From contig NZ_CP096258.1 in assembly GCF_023205015.1 (NCBI RefSeq), positions 3,844,001-3,908,000 on the forward strand: a DNA stretch of 64,000 bases, in the 5' to 3' direction. The notes below the pieces were generated by a model. That model did not search any database. It was not told the DNA's origin and was given only the letters and a program-made list of their open reading frames with translations. The translations under genes were made by a program, and so were the position numbers. Every line of letters begins with the position of its first letter. The stretch's first letter is position 1. Of this stretch, positions 44,458 through 54,701 are shown in pieces. Source of the stretch: Providencia rettgeri (lineage in GTDB: Bacteria; Pseudomonadota; Gammaproteobacteria; Enterobacterales; Enterobacteriaceae).

Positions 44458-44886
44458 TTAATGCGCTGTCTTATTTTTTGCAGATAATAATGAAGACTCA
44501 GTGTCATCTTGAGATGCTTCGGTTTCTTCTGGATCATCTGAGCCCATTTTGGAAAATAGATTCATGATCACAATACCACTTGCGATCACCGCCATGCCAA
44601 TCATGGCTGCAGTATCGGGATGTTGTCCATAAAATAGCATGCCAAGGGTTGAAACCATTAGGATCCCCGTACCTGACCATGTTGCATACGCTAAGCCAAC
44701 AGGAATATATTTTACTGCGCGGGAAAGTGAGTAATAGCAAATAACATACAGTACAACAATTAATGCTAATAATAATGATTTGGTCATACCTTCACTGTTA
44801 TCAAACATTTTTAAGGTCGATGTTGCTGAGGTTTCAGAAATAATAACCGCCAGCATCCAAAGCCATGCTTTTGCTTTAGGGGACAT
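44458..44886 (-). CDS. SMR-family transporter subunit A
   Basis: A 142-aa SMR protein with four helices and a longer polar C-terminal tail (~35 residues, rich in D, E and S). ISETSATSTLK carries the membrane glutamate and PVGLAYATWSGTGI is the family signature. The tail makes the pair clearly asymmetric. It is 61 bp after the preceding gene of the cut operon. Confidence 0.85.
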   Translation of the reverse strand: MSPKAKAWLWMLAVIISETSATSTLKMFDNSEGMTKSLLLALIVVLYVICYYSLSRAVKYIPVGLAYATWSGTGILMVSTLGMLFYGQHPDTAAMIGMAVIASGIVIMNLFSKMGSDDPEETEASQDDTESSLLSAKNKTAH

Positions 44887-44947
44887 AGATAATACTCCTA
44901 CGATAAATAGAAAGATTAGAATTAATTTTTAATTTAATTAAATAGCC

Positions 44948-45640
44948 TTATTTTTTCAGAGACTTTAAATAATCGATTGCTGAATCCGTTAATTTATTTT
45001 CATTCGCAAAACACCCCCTAGGGTTATTCATCACTTCTTTTAAAGTAATATAGCGATTTGGATGTTTATTATTTAGTTCAGGTTTTAAATCTTCAGTAAC
45101 TTCATTAATGAAGAAGTTTTTTTCTATTTCGTTTAATGAACCGAAACGAATTCCTAAATTAATAGCCTTACTGATATTTTCTTTAATCAGACGATTATAA
45201 TTTTCGTTTTTATTTAAACCTAAAACCTGACTTAACTCACTTTCAGGGCAACAATGGTATTTCAAGGCGAATATTGGCATGTTTTGTGATAATGCATGCA
45301 AGACCAATTCACTTTCTTCACTGACAAATAAACCATTGGCAATTTCACCCACTACTTTTGCATCAATGAATGGTAAAAATAGACTGCCATAGTGGTTTAA
45401 CGTGTTTATTGAGACGACATTTTTATCTACAACACTTCCCAATTCAGCCCATTTTTCAACATCAGAAGACTGAAGCATGGATGCGGTGGCATAAAAGGAA
45501 AAAGAAATAGAATCTAGCTGTGCCAGCCTTCGGTAAATCGCTTGCTGATACCCCTCAACTGGCGATAACACCACCAAAACCTGTCGCTTTAACTGACGTA
45601 AAACTTGCTGCACAATTTGTTCAATCAGCTTTTCGTTCAT
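44948..45640 (-). CDS. microcompartment-associated protein of unknown role
   Basis: A 230-aa protein. It begins MNEKLIEQIVQQVLRQLKRQ, an amphipathic helix of the type used as an encapsulation signal, followed by VLVVLSPVEGY. I cannot assign the rest; the arrangement recalls PduM-like or flavoprotein-like members of such loci. It is 14 bp after pduL, in the same operon. Confidence 0.55.
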   Translation of the reverse strand: MNEKLIEQIVQQVLRQLKRQVLVVLSPVEGYQQAIYRRLAQLDSISFSFYATASMLQSSDVEKWAELGSVVDKNVVSINTLNHYGSLFLPFIDAKVVGEIANGLFVSEESELVLHALSQNMPIFALKYHCCPESELSQVLGLNKNENYNRLIKENISKAINLGIRFGSLNEIEKNFFINEVTEDLKPELNNKHPNRYITLKEVMNNPRGCFANENKLTDSAIDYLKSLKK

Positions 45641-45654
45641 TTTGCCACCATCCC

Positions 45655-46299
45655 TTAACCCGCGATGAATACGCTATCGTTATTACGTAATCCTGCTGCG
45701 TTTGCCTCATCGGTATCGATATGAAACTCAAGGGAAAACCGTTCATCAACCCTCACGATAACTTCATCGAAAACTAAGCTGCGTTCACCTTCAGTACGGA
45801 TATTCACCTTTTGCCCATTCACCACATTTAAGGCTCTTGAGTCCATCACACTCATATGAATATGACGCTGAGCACAAATGACTTGTGACTCAAGATTGAC
45901 ATGTCCTGCAGGGCCAATCAGTAACGCATTACCCGAGTTCGTCATATCCCCTGACTCTCTCACTGGCGCTTTAATCCCAAGGGCAAAACAATCGGCTTTA
46001 GACACTTCCAGTTGTGTTTTTGGGCGAACAGGCCCTAGCACTCTGACTTTGCTAATTGACCCTTTTGGTCCCACTACCATCACGCACTCTTTCGCCGCAA
46101 ATTGCCCCGGCTGTTTTAAATCTTTAAATGGCGTCAGCTGATAGCCTTGACCAAACAAGGCTTCAACGTCCTGCTGTGAAAGGTGAACATGACGGTTAGA
46201 TATGCCAACAGGGATAGCGATGTTAGAAACGCCATTTTGTGCCGGTGTATAGGCTGAAAGCCGAGCCAGTATTTTCCCCATCAATTGCTCATTCATCAT
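45655..46299 (-). CDS. pduL: PduL-type phosphate acyltransferase
   Basis: A 214-aa phosphotransacylase that converts acetyl-CoA to acetyl-phosphate inside microcompartments, regenerating CoA. The zinc-histidine motif NRHVHLSQQD (~residue 35) and the second HIHMS block are the PduL hallmark. An N-terminal ~20-residue extension is likely the encapsulation helix. It overlaps the upstream shell gene by 4 nt. In choline loci it works on the acetyl-CoA from the aldehyde dehydrogenase. Confidence 0.93.
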   Translation of the reverse strand: MMNEQLMGKILARLSAYTPAQNGVSNIAIPVGISNRHVHLSQQDVEALFGQGYQLTPFKDLKQPGQFAAKECVMVVGPKGSISKVRVLGPVRPKTQLEVSKADCFALGIKAPVRESGDMTNSGNALLIGPAGHVNLESQVICAQRHIHMSVMDSRALNVVNGQKVNIRTEGERSLVFDEVIVRVDERFSLEFHIDTDEANAAGLRNNDSVFIAG

Positions 46300-46727
46300 G
46301 ATTTTTTCCCTTTACGTGGGTCATTTTTGATGTCTTTCACATTGATATCGGTTTTAACTTCAGCTACTGGTGCTTCAGTTTTGGCTTCAACAACCGCTTT
46401 TTCCACTAGTTTTTCTGCTTTTGCTTCAACACTTTTCTCTAATTCGCCTTTTTTACTTTTTACAGTAAGCAATTTGCTGATCACACTTTCTTCAGGTCGT
46501 GCAATCACTAATGAGCCGACTAATAGTTGGCTACTGGCGATCACTTCAATGCCGTGGTCAACTGCGGTGCGAACGGCACTGATTTCGCCTTGAAAACAAA
46601 CGGATACCAGTCCAGAACCGATTTTTCGATAACCTACAATTTCTACACTGGCCGCTTTGCATGCCGCATCCGCAGCCTGTATGGCGGATGTCAGTCCCCG
46701 AGTTTCAATTACACCTAAACTTTTCAT
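46296..46727 (-). CDS. BMC shell protein with charged C-terminal tail
   Basis: A 143-aa protein with one BMC domain (SLGVIETRGLTSAIQAADAACKAA ... GSGLVSVCFQGEISAVRTAVDHG) followed by ~50 residues rich in K, E, A and V. The tail (EKSVEAKAEKLVEKAVV) is predicted helical. It recalls CmcD of type II choline compartments. It may bind cargo or form an interior coat; that is inference. Confidence 0.85.
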   Translation of the reverse strand: MKSLGVIETRGLTSAIQAADAACKAASVEIVGYRKIGSGLVSVCFQGEISAVRTAVDHGIEVIASSQLLVGSLVIARPEESVISKLLTVKSKKGELEKSVEAKAEKLVEKAVVEAKTEAPVAEVKTDINVKDIKNDPRKGKKS

Positions 46728-46740
46728 CTGTCTCTCCTAC

Positions 46741-47690
46741 TTAATGACGAACCAGTCGAATATCGAAATCAAATTGTTTGAAGAATGCTTCAAGTTGGTC
46801 TAATTCTTCTGCGCTATAGGTTGGGTCTTGTTTAACGGGATAAATCATATCCAGTTTGTCGTATTTGCCGCGGCCCAACTGGTGATAAGGTAAATATCAA
46901 TGCGTTTTACATTGCCGCGTTTGGATAATTCCATCGCATAGTGAATCGCCCCTGTAATGGCATCAAACGAGTCGTTATAGCCACGAACTAAGGGCATTCT
47001 GACCACGATGTTAGCGCCGAGGTCGACCAATCTTTCGAGGTTACGGCGGACATTTTCATTGCCAATACCGAATAGGTTTTTATGCTGCGCCGTATCAATA
47101 TGTTTAATGTCATAGAGGAATAGGTCGACAACTTCGGCTAACTTTTCATAGTTTTCTAACGATGTCGTACCTTGGGTTTCTATTGCGGTGTTGATCATCA
47201 TTTTTTTACACTCACGCAGTAGCGCAACGGCAAAATCGGTTTGTAGGCTCATTTCGCCGCCACCGATTGTCACGCCACCACCGGAAGAAATATAAAAATC
47301 ATAATCTTGCATGATGATTTCCATCATTTCGGCGACCGTGACATCTTTCCCCATGATGTCTAATGCACCACCAATACATACCTCTTCGCATTTACGGCAG
47401 CCAATGCAGTCAATGCTACGATTGACTCGATGAATTTGTTCACCTTGCTCATTAATAGTTTTGTAGTGGATCCCTGTAGGGCAGACATCAACACATTTTC
47501 CGCAGTTGACGCATTTGTCGTGGGAAAACATCACTTGGAACTGACTGCTTAACCCTTCTGGATTGGCGCACCATGGACAACGAATATTGCACCCTTTTAA
47601 GAAAATCAGCGTTCTGATACCGTCGCCATCATAAATCGAGTATTTTTGGATATTAAATATCCGACCTTTCATCTCTGCCGCGCTCATCAT
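46741..47690 (-). pseudogene. cutD: choline TMA-lyase activase CutD, frameshifted near C terminus
   Basis: A radical-SAM glycyl-radical-enzyme activase. The cluster motif C-NIR-C-PW-C (KGCNIRCPWCANPEG) is near residue 20, then two ferredoxin-like clusters (CVNCGKCVDVCPTG and CIGCRKCEEVC) and GGGVTIGGGEMSLQ. The frame breaks after KRIDI near 46892-46894: TTT stands where TTTT would restore LPYHQLGRGKYDKLDM and a further frame ending FDIRLVRH at 46741. As written the product would end 16 residues after the break. Start at 47690 (GAGGTGCA site) is preferred over 47720. A one-base homopolymer difference could also be a read error. Confidence 0.85.
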
Positions 47691-47791
47691 TGCACCTCTA
47701 AAACTATGTTTATAAATCAAAATTTATTATTGTTGTTATGAAATAGCTGGTATGAAATGGCAGGTATAGATTCATACCTGCCTACATGGGT

Positions 47792-50700
47792 TTAGAACTT
47801 CTCAATTACAGTACGGCTAATAATTTCATCTTGAACTTCTTTACAGAGTTCAACGAAGTAAGCACTGTACCCTGCGACACGAACGATTAAATCACGATAT
47901 TTTTCAGGCTCTTGCTGAGCTTTTTTCAGCATTTCGTTATCCACATAGCTGAACTGCATTTGCCCGTTTCCTAAGATAGACGCGGTTCTCAGCAAGGTGA
48001 TTAAGCCATGATGGCCTTCTGGCGTGTCCAATAAGCCTTTTAAGAACTTAAAGTTATGCACCATACCAATATTCATCGTTTCAACATTCATTTTACTGAT
48101 TGATTTAATGATGGCTGTTGGGCCTTGTTTATCCGCACCTTGTGTTGGGCTGATGCCATCTGATAACGGCATCCACGCCAAGCGACCATTGGCACTCGCT
48201 GCAGTTAATTCGCCAATCGGCGTGTTGTTAGAGATGGATAAGGTTCCGTGACTCAGTGTTGAATACAGCATGTCGTACTTACGGCACTCACGCTCTGTCC
48301 ACTCCGTAATATCCAGTGCATATTGGTCAACATAATCATCATCGTTACCAAACTTAGGCGCATTTAAGCAGTCACGACGCAGTTCGTCGTAGCCTTCAAA
48401 GTTGGCTAGCAGGCCATCGCGAATTTGTTCAAGGGTGTAGCGGCCATCTTCATAAACCAATTTGCGGATCGCGACAATGGAGTCAACATAGGTTGCCAGA
48501 CCAGAGAAAATCAGCCCTGGGCCGTGGTTGATCATCGCCCCACCCGCTGCAACGTCTTTCCCTTTTTCCATACAGCCTTCCACTAGCAAGGACATTAATG
48601 GTTTGGGTGCCACATCGCGGTGGACACGTTGACTGATGACGGTACCGATAGCCGATAAGCGAACAATATGAGCAATCTGCGCTTTCACTGCATTATCAAA
48701 GTCTTCGAATGTTTTCAGGTCTCGTAAATCACCGGTATCTAAACCTTGATAGCTATCGAATAACACCATGCGACCACGGTTTAATACGAATTCAATCGCA
48801 ATTGGCCATTGGGTGTAACCCGTTGAAGTCCACTGATAAATACGGCCTGATTTTTGTGGCTCAACACAGCCCATCAAGCAGTAATCACGCGCATCTTCAA
48901 AGTCGAAGCCCTTACGCAGCATCATTTTGATGTGGGAATCGTCGAAGTGACAGGCAGGGAAGCCCATACCGGCTTTCACAACATCAACGATTTTTTCCAT
49001 GTATTTCTGTGGTGATTGGTTATGAATACGGCATGCCAGCGATGGCTGATACACTTTAACGAAACGAACCGCATCCATAATCAAGTAGGTCAGGTCGTTA
49101 CAAGCGTCACCGCCTGAACGTTTTTGTCCACCTACCGTTAAGTTGATAAATGGCTGATAACCGGCGAAGTACTTCGCACCCAGCTCACTCGACATCCACA
49201 TTAACTCAGCACATTTAATGATAAACGCCTGCATCATTTCCAATGCTTGGTCTTGGGTTAAACGGCCTGTTTTGATGTCGTTTTCATACATTGGGAAGCA
49301 GTACTGGTCAAGACGTCCCAAAGAAAGACCGGTTTGGTTTTCTTCAATTTCAAACAGTGACTCAACCGTCCAAATGCTCTGTAATGCTTCTTGTAACGTC
49401 GTCGGTGGGTTCGCTGGCACGTTTTCGTTGACTTGTGCGATAGTCAGCAATTCTTCGCGGCGTTTTTGGTCTGATTCCAACACCGCTAGTTCGCGAGCGT
49501 GGGCAGCAATACGGTGTGAATACGCCACCACCCCTTCACAGGTTTCAATTGATGCTTTATAGAAATAAATGCGGTCAATGTCATCAGGGTTTTCCATGCT
49601 TAATTCAGCCAGTTTCGCCTGAGCATCTGCTTTAATGCCATTCATTCCTTTGGTGAATAACAGCACGTCATAACCCGGACAAGTATCGCCACCACCGTTG
49701 ATTTGGTGATAAGACAAATCACTGACAAACGTTTCACCGCTGAATTCCCATACCCCCGCTTCGCGGTATTGAGCCTCACAAATTTCATCCAGTGAGCGCC
49801 CTTCCCAGAATGGCGCGATTTCCTCACGGATCACTTTTTTGTCTTCTTCAGAGATAACAAACGGGTCTTGTGGACGCGTGCTCATGGTATCGAGTTCTTC
49901 GACCACCCAGCGCCATGCGATATCCGGTGAGAAAGCCCCCGCACGAGCTTTACCACATGGATGACCTACAATCAGTTCTTCTGGCTGAATTAAGATTGGC
50001 GCGGTTTCACAAGCGCGGCGGAAAGCTTTCGCACGCAATAGAATTGGCGGTAAACCTGGGTTATTTTTAACGACGTCAGTGAAGGCGAGTGCGCGATAAA
50101 TAGAGACACTTGGACGCGCTTCTAAGTAACGGTTACGCAAGCGTTGTAAGCGAGGCGTTAAGCCTTCCATCACGTTGAATTCAGTTTCCGCTTGTGCCGT
50201 TGGAGCAACATAGCTGCCATTTGGCGCGGCGTATTGCGGCTGAGCGCTGTTCTTTCCACAATATAAGCGAACTTTCAATCCATTATTGATAGCACTGATA
50301 TTTTCATGAGCAGATAACATCATGGCAGATAATTCGTTAATGCAGACACGCGGGTCATTCAGATAAATGCCATCTTTCAATGCATCGAACATGGGGTAGC
50401 CATCGACTAGCTTGGTTGAACGAACTTCAGACAGTTCAGCCAGTTTCAACCATAAACTTTCTACAATCTCATAAGCTTGTGCTTGGGTTAAGCGGCCTTG
50501 TTCAATATCGCGTTGGTAGAATGGATAAACGGCTTTATCGAATCCCATTGGGTTAACTGCATAACTGCCATTTTCTAAATGCAAAATAAGTTGCAGTAAA
50601 TAGAAGGCTTGGCAAGCTTCTTTGAAGGTTTGCGCGGGTTTTGCTGGCACATTGCGTAAAATGGCTGCACTTTCTTGCAATTCTGCACGGCGATATTGAT

Positions 50701-51223
50701 TAGATTCTGCTGCCGCCATGCTCTCTGCTTTAGACGCTAAAGCTTGTGCAAAATGCATGGCCGCATCACATGCGTAAATTGCTGAGCGGCAGTTATTCGC
50801 TTCATCAATGCTATTACGGCTAACTGCACTGCCAATGTTTCTGACTTTGTTTTCTAATTGGGCTTTGATAGCCAAGAAACCAATATTTAAAACTGCTAAG
50901 TAATCAGGCGCATCAACTGTGCTATCGCCTGCTAAAAAGGTATAAATACTGTGGCTGTTGATTTCATTTTCAGTATGGAAAATGGCTCCGCGTGGGGTTG
51001 ATGATTGGCTACCAATAATCAACTCATCTTGGCCAATAAATGTAGGAAAGTGGCGGATAAACTCATAAAAACGTTGTGCAGGTTTAATTGCCTGCGGTGC
51101 GCCAGATAGTTGGTTGCCAAGCGCTTCTAAAATATTGGCACGTTCAGTAATAATTGAGCTATTGCGGGCACTTAAGCGTTCAGCCAGCATTTTTACGCGT
51201 GGGGTCAAAGCATATTTATTCAT
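47792..51223 (-). CDS. cutC: choline trimethylamine-lyase, long form
   Basis: An 1143-aa glycyl radical enzyme that splits choline to trimethylamine and acetaldehyde. The C-terminal radical loop RVAGYSAYF places the radical glycine at residue 1118. The catalytic cysteine is in GCVEPQKSG, around residue 780. The N-terminal ~340 residues are an additional, partial PFL-type segment (TPRVKMLAERL, later TPRLQRLRNRY), so the enzyme is the long form found in enterobacterial type II clusters. The catalytic domain is complete. It lies between cutO and cutD. Confidence 0.96.
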   Translation of the reverse strand: MNKYALTPRVKMLAERLSARNSSIITERANILEALGNQLSGAPQAIKPAQRFYEFIRHFPTFIGQDELIIGSQSSTPRGAIFHTENEINSHSIYTFLAGDSTVDAPDYLAVLNIGFLAIKAQLENKVRNIGSAVSRNSIDEANNCRSAIYACDAAMHFAQALASKAESMAAAESNQYRRAELQESAAILRNVPAKPAQTFKEACQAFYLLQLILHLENGSYAVNPMGFDKAVYPFYQRDIEQGRLTQAQAYEIVESLWLKLAELSEVRSTKLVDGYPMFDALKDGIYLNDPRVCINELSAMMLSAHENISAINNGLKVRLYCGKNSAQPQYAAPNGSYVAPTAQAETEFNVMEGLTPRLQRLRNRYLEARPSVSIYRALAFTDVVKNNPGLPPILLRAKAFRRACETAPILIQPEELIVGHPCGKARAGAFSPDIAWRWVVEELDTMSTRPQDPFVISEEDKKVIREEIAPFWEGRSLDEICEAQYREAGVWEFSGETFVSDLSYHQINGGGDTCPGYDVLLFTKGMNGIKADAQAKLAELSMENPDDIDRIYFYKASIETCEGVVAYSHRIAAHARELAVLESDQKRREELLTIAQVNENVPANPPTTLQEALQSIWTVESLFEIEENQTGLSLGRLDQYCFPMYENDIKTGRLTQDQALEMMQAFIIKCAELMWMSSELGAKYFAGYQPFINLTVGGQKRSGGDACNDLTYLIMDAVRFVKVYQPSLACRIHNQSPQKYMEKIVDVVKAGMGFPACHFDDSHIKMMLRKGFDFEDARDYCLMGCVEPQKSGRIYQWTSTGYTQWPIAIEFVLNRGRMVLFDSYQGLDTGDLRDLKTFEDFDNAVKAQIAHIVRLSAIGTVISQRVHRDVAPKPLMSLLVEGCMEKGKDVAAGGAMINHGPGLIFSGLATYVDSIVAIRKLVYEDGRYTLEQIRDGLLANFEGYDELRRDCLNAPKFGNDDDYVDQYALDITEWTERECRKYDMLYSTLSHGTLSISNNTPIGELTAASANGRLAWMPLSDGISPTQGADKQGPTAIIKSISKMNVETMNIGMVHNFKFLKGLLDTPEGHHGLITLLRTASILGNGQMQFSYVDNEMLKKAQQEPEKYRDLIVRVAGYSAYFVELCKEVQDEIISRTVIEKF

Positions 51224-51281
51224 GTTAGCCTATCCTGATGTTCTTTCTAGTTTGTTGTTCATCACATAAAAGCGTTAACTG

Positions 51282-52412
51282 TTAAAAAGACTGTCTATAC
51301 AGCACTTCCAGTTGCACCTTGCTCACATCCCGTGGATTGGTCGGAGTGCAACTATCGCGCAGTGCTTGCCCAACCATGTCCCCTAAACGGGCGTTAAAAT
51401 CGAATTCATTGGTACCAGTTGCTTGAATGCCTTTTGGCATATTCATTTCATCTTTCAATACGTTGATTGCCATAATTAAACTTTCAACGCCTTCACGAAT
51501 CGTTGATGCGGGTAAATTTAAATTTTTCGCGAGATGGGCGTAACGTTTCGCGGCTTCGTTATCACAACGTCCTTCTAAATCTGCATTGAAAGCCACAACT
51601 TGCGCCATCAATAACGCATTTGCACGGCCATGTGGAATGTGGAATACACCGCCTAATGCATGGGCTAAGCTGTGCGTTATCCCAAGTGATGCGTTAGTAA
51701 AGGCCATTCCCGCAATGCATGAAGCGTTGTGCATTTTTTCGCGTGCCACTAAGTTGCTACCGTCCCGATAGCAGTCAATTAAATGACCAAATACTAATTG
51801 CACCGCTTTTTCAGCTAAGGCATCAGAAAAGTCAGATGCAGTACGAGAAACATAGGCCTCTAGCGCGTGGCACAGCACGTCCATACCTGTGTCAGCCGTA
51901 ATAGAAGCGGGTACTGACTTCACCAGTGCGGGATCTAAAATGGCGACATCTGGCAACATAAATTCGTCAACCAAAACCAACTTTTCAGACTGGGATTTGA
52001 TCACTGAAAACGAAGTGACTTCCGAGCCCGTCCCACTGGTAGTTGGGATCGCGATAAACTGCGGTTTAACTCGATTGACGTCTTTTTTCGTGTGCCAGAG
52101 GGAGTAAATAACAGCTTTCGCAGCATCAATAACCGACCCACCACCGAGTGCAATCACCACATCTGGATATTGCCTATCCATGATTTTCATACCTTTAACG
52201 ATGGCTGAAATATCGGGATCTGGCTCAACATCGTCGTAAATCGAAAATGCGATGCCACTTTGGGTTAGCCTGCGAGTGACTTCATCAGCTAAGCCAAATT
52301 TCACCATCGCTTTGTCAGTGACGATAAAGGCATGGTGAGCACTCATTTGTGAGATAAAATCCAATGCGTTAGCACCGAATTGGACTTTAGGTTTAATCAA
52401 AAACTGGTTCAT
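51282..52412 (-). CDS. cutO: iron-type alcohol dehydrogenase CutO
   Basis: A 376-aa iron-dependent alcohol dehydrogenase that reduces acetaldehyde to ethanol, recycling NADH inside the compartment. GGGSVIDAAKA, the TTSGTGSEVTSFSV block and HGLAHALGG-type motif (SLAHALGGVFHIPHGRANAL) with metal histidines are visible. ATG at 52412 (MNQFLIKPKVQFG) has AAGGAG upstream; an in-frame ATG at 52454 would add 14 residues overlapping the vertex gene. Confidence 0.93.
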   Translation of the reverse strand: MNQFLIKPKVQFGANALDFISQMSAHHAFIVTDKAMVKFGLADEVTRRLTQSGIAFSIYDDVEPDPDISAIVKGMKIMDRQYPDVVIALGGGSVIDAAKAVIYSLWHTKKDVNRVKPQFIAIPTTSGTGSEVTSFSVIKSQSEKLVLVDEFMLPDVAILDPALVKSVPASITADTGMDVLCHALEAYVSRTASDFSDALAEKAVQLVFGHLIDCYRDGSNLVAREKMHNASCIAGMAFTNASLGITHSLAHALGGVFHIPHGRANALLMAQVVAFNADLEGRCDNEAAKRYAHLAKNLNLPASTIREGVESLIMAINVLKDEMNMPKGIQATGTNEFDFNARLGDMVGQALRDSCTPTNPRDVSKVQLEVLYRQSF

Positions 52413-52419
52413 GCTGTTT

Positions 52420-52677
52420 TTACTCCTTGGTATAAACCTTCTCAACAATGGCAACCACTGACATGGCTTTGTAATTGTCTTTATTCAAAGCGAAGTAAGC
52501 TTCAGCTAACACAATGTCGTTAATACCTGCGCCAACACTGTCGACTGCCACATACGTTTTGTTTTTCAACGGTTCAAGGTCATCCCCTAGCTTGGTAACC
52601 ATTAATAAGTTACTGCCACTAAGTTCTTGGCATTTCTGCGTTGCAACAACATGTCCAACTACCTTTGCGAGGATCAT
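52420..52677 (-). CDS. EutN/CcmL-type vertex protein
   Basis: An 85-aa pentameric BMC vertex protein that caps shell corners. It begins MILAKVVGHVVATQKCQEL and ends VVAIVEKVYTKE; the DSVGAGINDIVL segment is the usual middle. It sits between aldehyde and alcohol dehydrogenase genes. Confidence 0.93.
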   Translation of the reverse strand: MILAKVVGHVVATQKCQELSGSNLLMVTKLGDDLEPLKNKTYVAVDSVGAGINDIVLAEAYFALNKDNYKAMSVVAIVEKVYTKE

Positions 52678-52703
52678 GGTTTATACCGCCTTATTTCAAT
52701 AAG

Positions 52704-54338
52704 TTACTTACTTAGGCGTCCAAGAACGGCCTTGATGATTTGCTCAACATTCTCTTCAGTGATATCTCCTTGAGAAACCACCGCCTCAGCAATCGCAGCC
52801 GTTGTTACCGCACTGCCAAATCGGTCATCACCTGCAGGGTTAGCGGTCACTGGTGACGCGGTTGCCGCAACAGGATTACGGAAACGGCTATCATCAAAAA
52901 TGCTGACTTGCGGTTGATTGACCGTAGCCGGTGCCGCTGGCTGAGCCACTGCACAAGGCTGGGCGGGTTGCCTTAAATCATCAATAGAACGTACGCCATA
53001 GCCCACTTTACGAATATTCAGTAAATTCATTGGGCCAACGTTATCAGAGCTAGAACCGCCACCAACCGCGCCACAGCCCAGTGTTAACGCAGGTGTGATA
53101 TTGGTCGTTGCCCCAATCCCACCGAGTGCAGCCGGTGTATTAATCAAAATGCGATTAACGGGTTTTTCCAGAGAGAATTGACGAATAACATCTTCGTTTT
53201 GTGTGTGGATCACCAAGGTATGGCCGAGGCCTTCGTTGGTCAGCAAATCAACCACGCGATGGCACGCGGATTGCCAATCTTCCTCGATATACATCCCTAA
53301 AATTGGGCATAATTTTTCGCGGGAGTATGGGTTTTTCGGTGATACGGTGTCTTGCAACGCAATCAACACACGTGTGTTAGCTGGAACAGTGAAACCTGCA
53401 CGTTGGCTGAGTGTGATAGCATCTTTACCCACTACTTCTGGGTTGATGGTGCCGTTCGCTCTAAGCAACATTGAGGCCATGCGTTTCGCTTCGTCTTCAT
53501 TCATGAAATAAGCGCCTTGAGCGAGTAATTCACGATGAACTTCGTTATAAATACAGCGTTCCACAATGATGGATTGCTCAGAAGCACAGATCACGCCGTT
53601 ATCAAACGTTTTACTGGTGATAATGTCACTCACCGCCTGCTTGATATTGGCGCTACGTTCAATAAATGCAGGGCCATTGCCTGGACCGCCACTAATGGTT
53701 GGTGTACCGGATGCGTAAGCTGCACGCACCATGCCTTCACCGCCCGTCGCCAAGATTAAAGAGACGTCTTTGCTGTGCATCAGTTCTTTCGTTGCTTCTA
53801 AAGTCAGCATTGTGACAGCATCGACAATTCCAGCTGGAGCACCCGCTTCTAATGCGGCTTTTTTGACAATTTCTAATGTTCGGAAACTGCAGGCTTTGGC
53901 ATTTGGATGAGGGGAGAAGACAATGGCATTACCCGCCTTCAAGGCAATCAACGTTTTGTAGATGATGGTAGATGTTGGGTTAGTAGAAGGAACTAACGCC
54001 GTGATCACACCAAGAGGAACCCCCACATCCATGACTTTGTTGATTTTGTCATCATTAATGATGCCAACGGTTTTGAGATCTTTAATGTGTTCATAAACAC
54101 GCATTGAAGCAAAAGTGTTTTTCAGGACTTTATCTTGCCACTTACCAAACCCAGTTTCTTCATTGGCCATTTTTGCCAGCTCTTCGGCATGAAGTGCGGA
54201 CTCAATTGCGATGTGTTTAACAATATTATCGATTTTTTCCTGCGAAAATGTCGCAAACTCTTTCTGCGCTTGTTTCGCGTTTCTAACTAGCTCTCTTGCC
54301 AGTTGTCTGGATTGCAGATCTTTGTCTAATGCAACCAT
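52704..54338 (-). CDS. cutF: CoA-acylating acetaldehyde dehydrogenase CutF
   Basis: A 544-aa aldehyde dehydrogenase that converts acetaldehyde to acetyl-CoA. The catalytic cysteine is in FDNGVICASEQ, with LVPSTNPTS and ISGGPGNGPAF for cofactor binding. An extra C-terminal ~80-residue linker rich in A, P and V ends in ITEENVEQIIKAVLGRLSK, an amphipathic encapsulation helix. It is in the cut operon, 69 bp after the third shell gene. Confidence 0.93.
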   Translation of the reverse strand: MVALDKDLQSRQLARELVRNAKQAQKEFATFSQEKIDNIVKHIAIESALHAEELAKMANEETGFGKWQDKVLKNTFASMRVYEHIKDLKTVGIINDDKINKVMDVGVPLGVITALVPSTNPTSTIIYKTLIALKAGNAIVFSPHPNAKACSFRTLEIVKKAALEAGAPAGIVDAVTMLTLEATKELMHSKDVSLILATGGEGMVRAAYASGTPTISGGPGNGPAFIERSANIKQAVSDIITSKTFDNGVICASEQSIIVERCIYNEVHRELLAQGAYFMNEDEAKRMASMLLRANGTINPEVVGKDAITLSQRAGFTVPANTRVLIALQDTVSPKNPYSREKLCPILGMYIEEDWQSACHRVVDLLTNEGLGHTLVIHTQNEDVIRQFSLEKPVNRILINTPAALGGIGATTNITPALTLGCGAVGGGSSSDNVGPMNLLNIRKVGYGVRSIDDLRQPAQPCAVAQPAAPATVNQPQVSIFDDSRFRNPVAATASPVTANPAGDDRFGSAVTTAAIAEAVVSQGDITEENVEQIIKAVLGRLSK

Positions 54339-54407
54339 GTCTTCCCCCGTATCGGAGCCAAAATTAATTCATTCACTTTTCGTGTTATTGGCTTATTAGC
54401 CAATGAC

Positions 54408-54686
54408 TTAGGCTTTATGTTGTTGTGCAATTTTGCCAATATCGTTGTGTGGTCTTGCAATCACACGTGAAGTCACCACTGTTCCGATACGTTTTGCAGC
54501 CTCAACACCTGACTCAACTGCAGCGTTAACGGCACCGACATCGCCTTTAACCATCGCTGTTACCAGCCCTGAACCGACATTCTCATAACCGATTAGCTCG
54601 ACATTGGCGGCTTTACACATGGCATCAGCAGCTTCAATACACGCGACTAAACCTTTGGTTTCAATCAGACCAAGTGCTTCTTTCAT
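54408..54686 (-). CDS. BMC hexamer shell protein 3
   Basis: A 92-aa single-domain BMC protein (LGLIETKGLVACIEAADAMCKAAN, GDVGAVNAAVESG). It is ~90% like the two neighbours, pointing to recent duplication. It differs in NAAVESGVEAAKR against KAAVDSG. Pore residues cannot be judged by eye beyond the KPGS-like loop (ENVGSGLV). Confidence 0.92.
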   Translation of the reverse strand: MKEALGLIETKGLVACIEAADAMCKAANVELIGYENVGSGLVTAMVKGDVGAVNAAVESGVEAAKRIGTVVTSRVIARPHNDIGKIAQQHKA

Positions 54687-54701
54687 AAGTAATTTCCTGT
54701 T

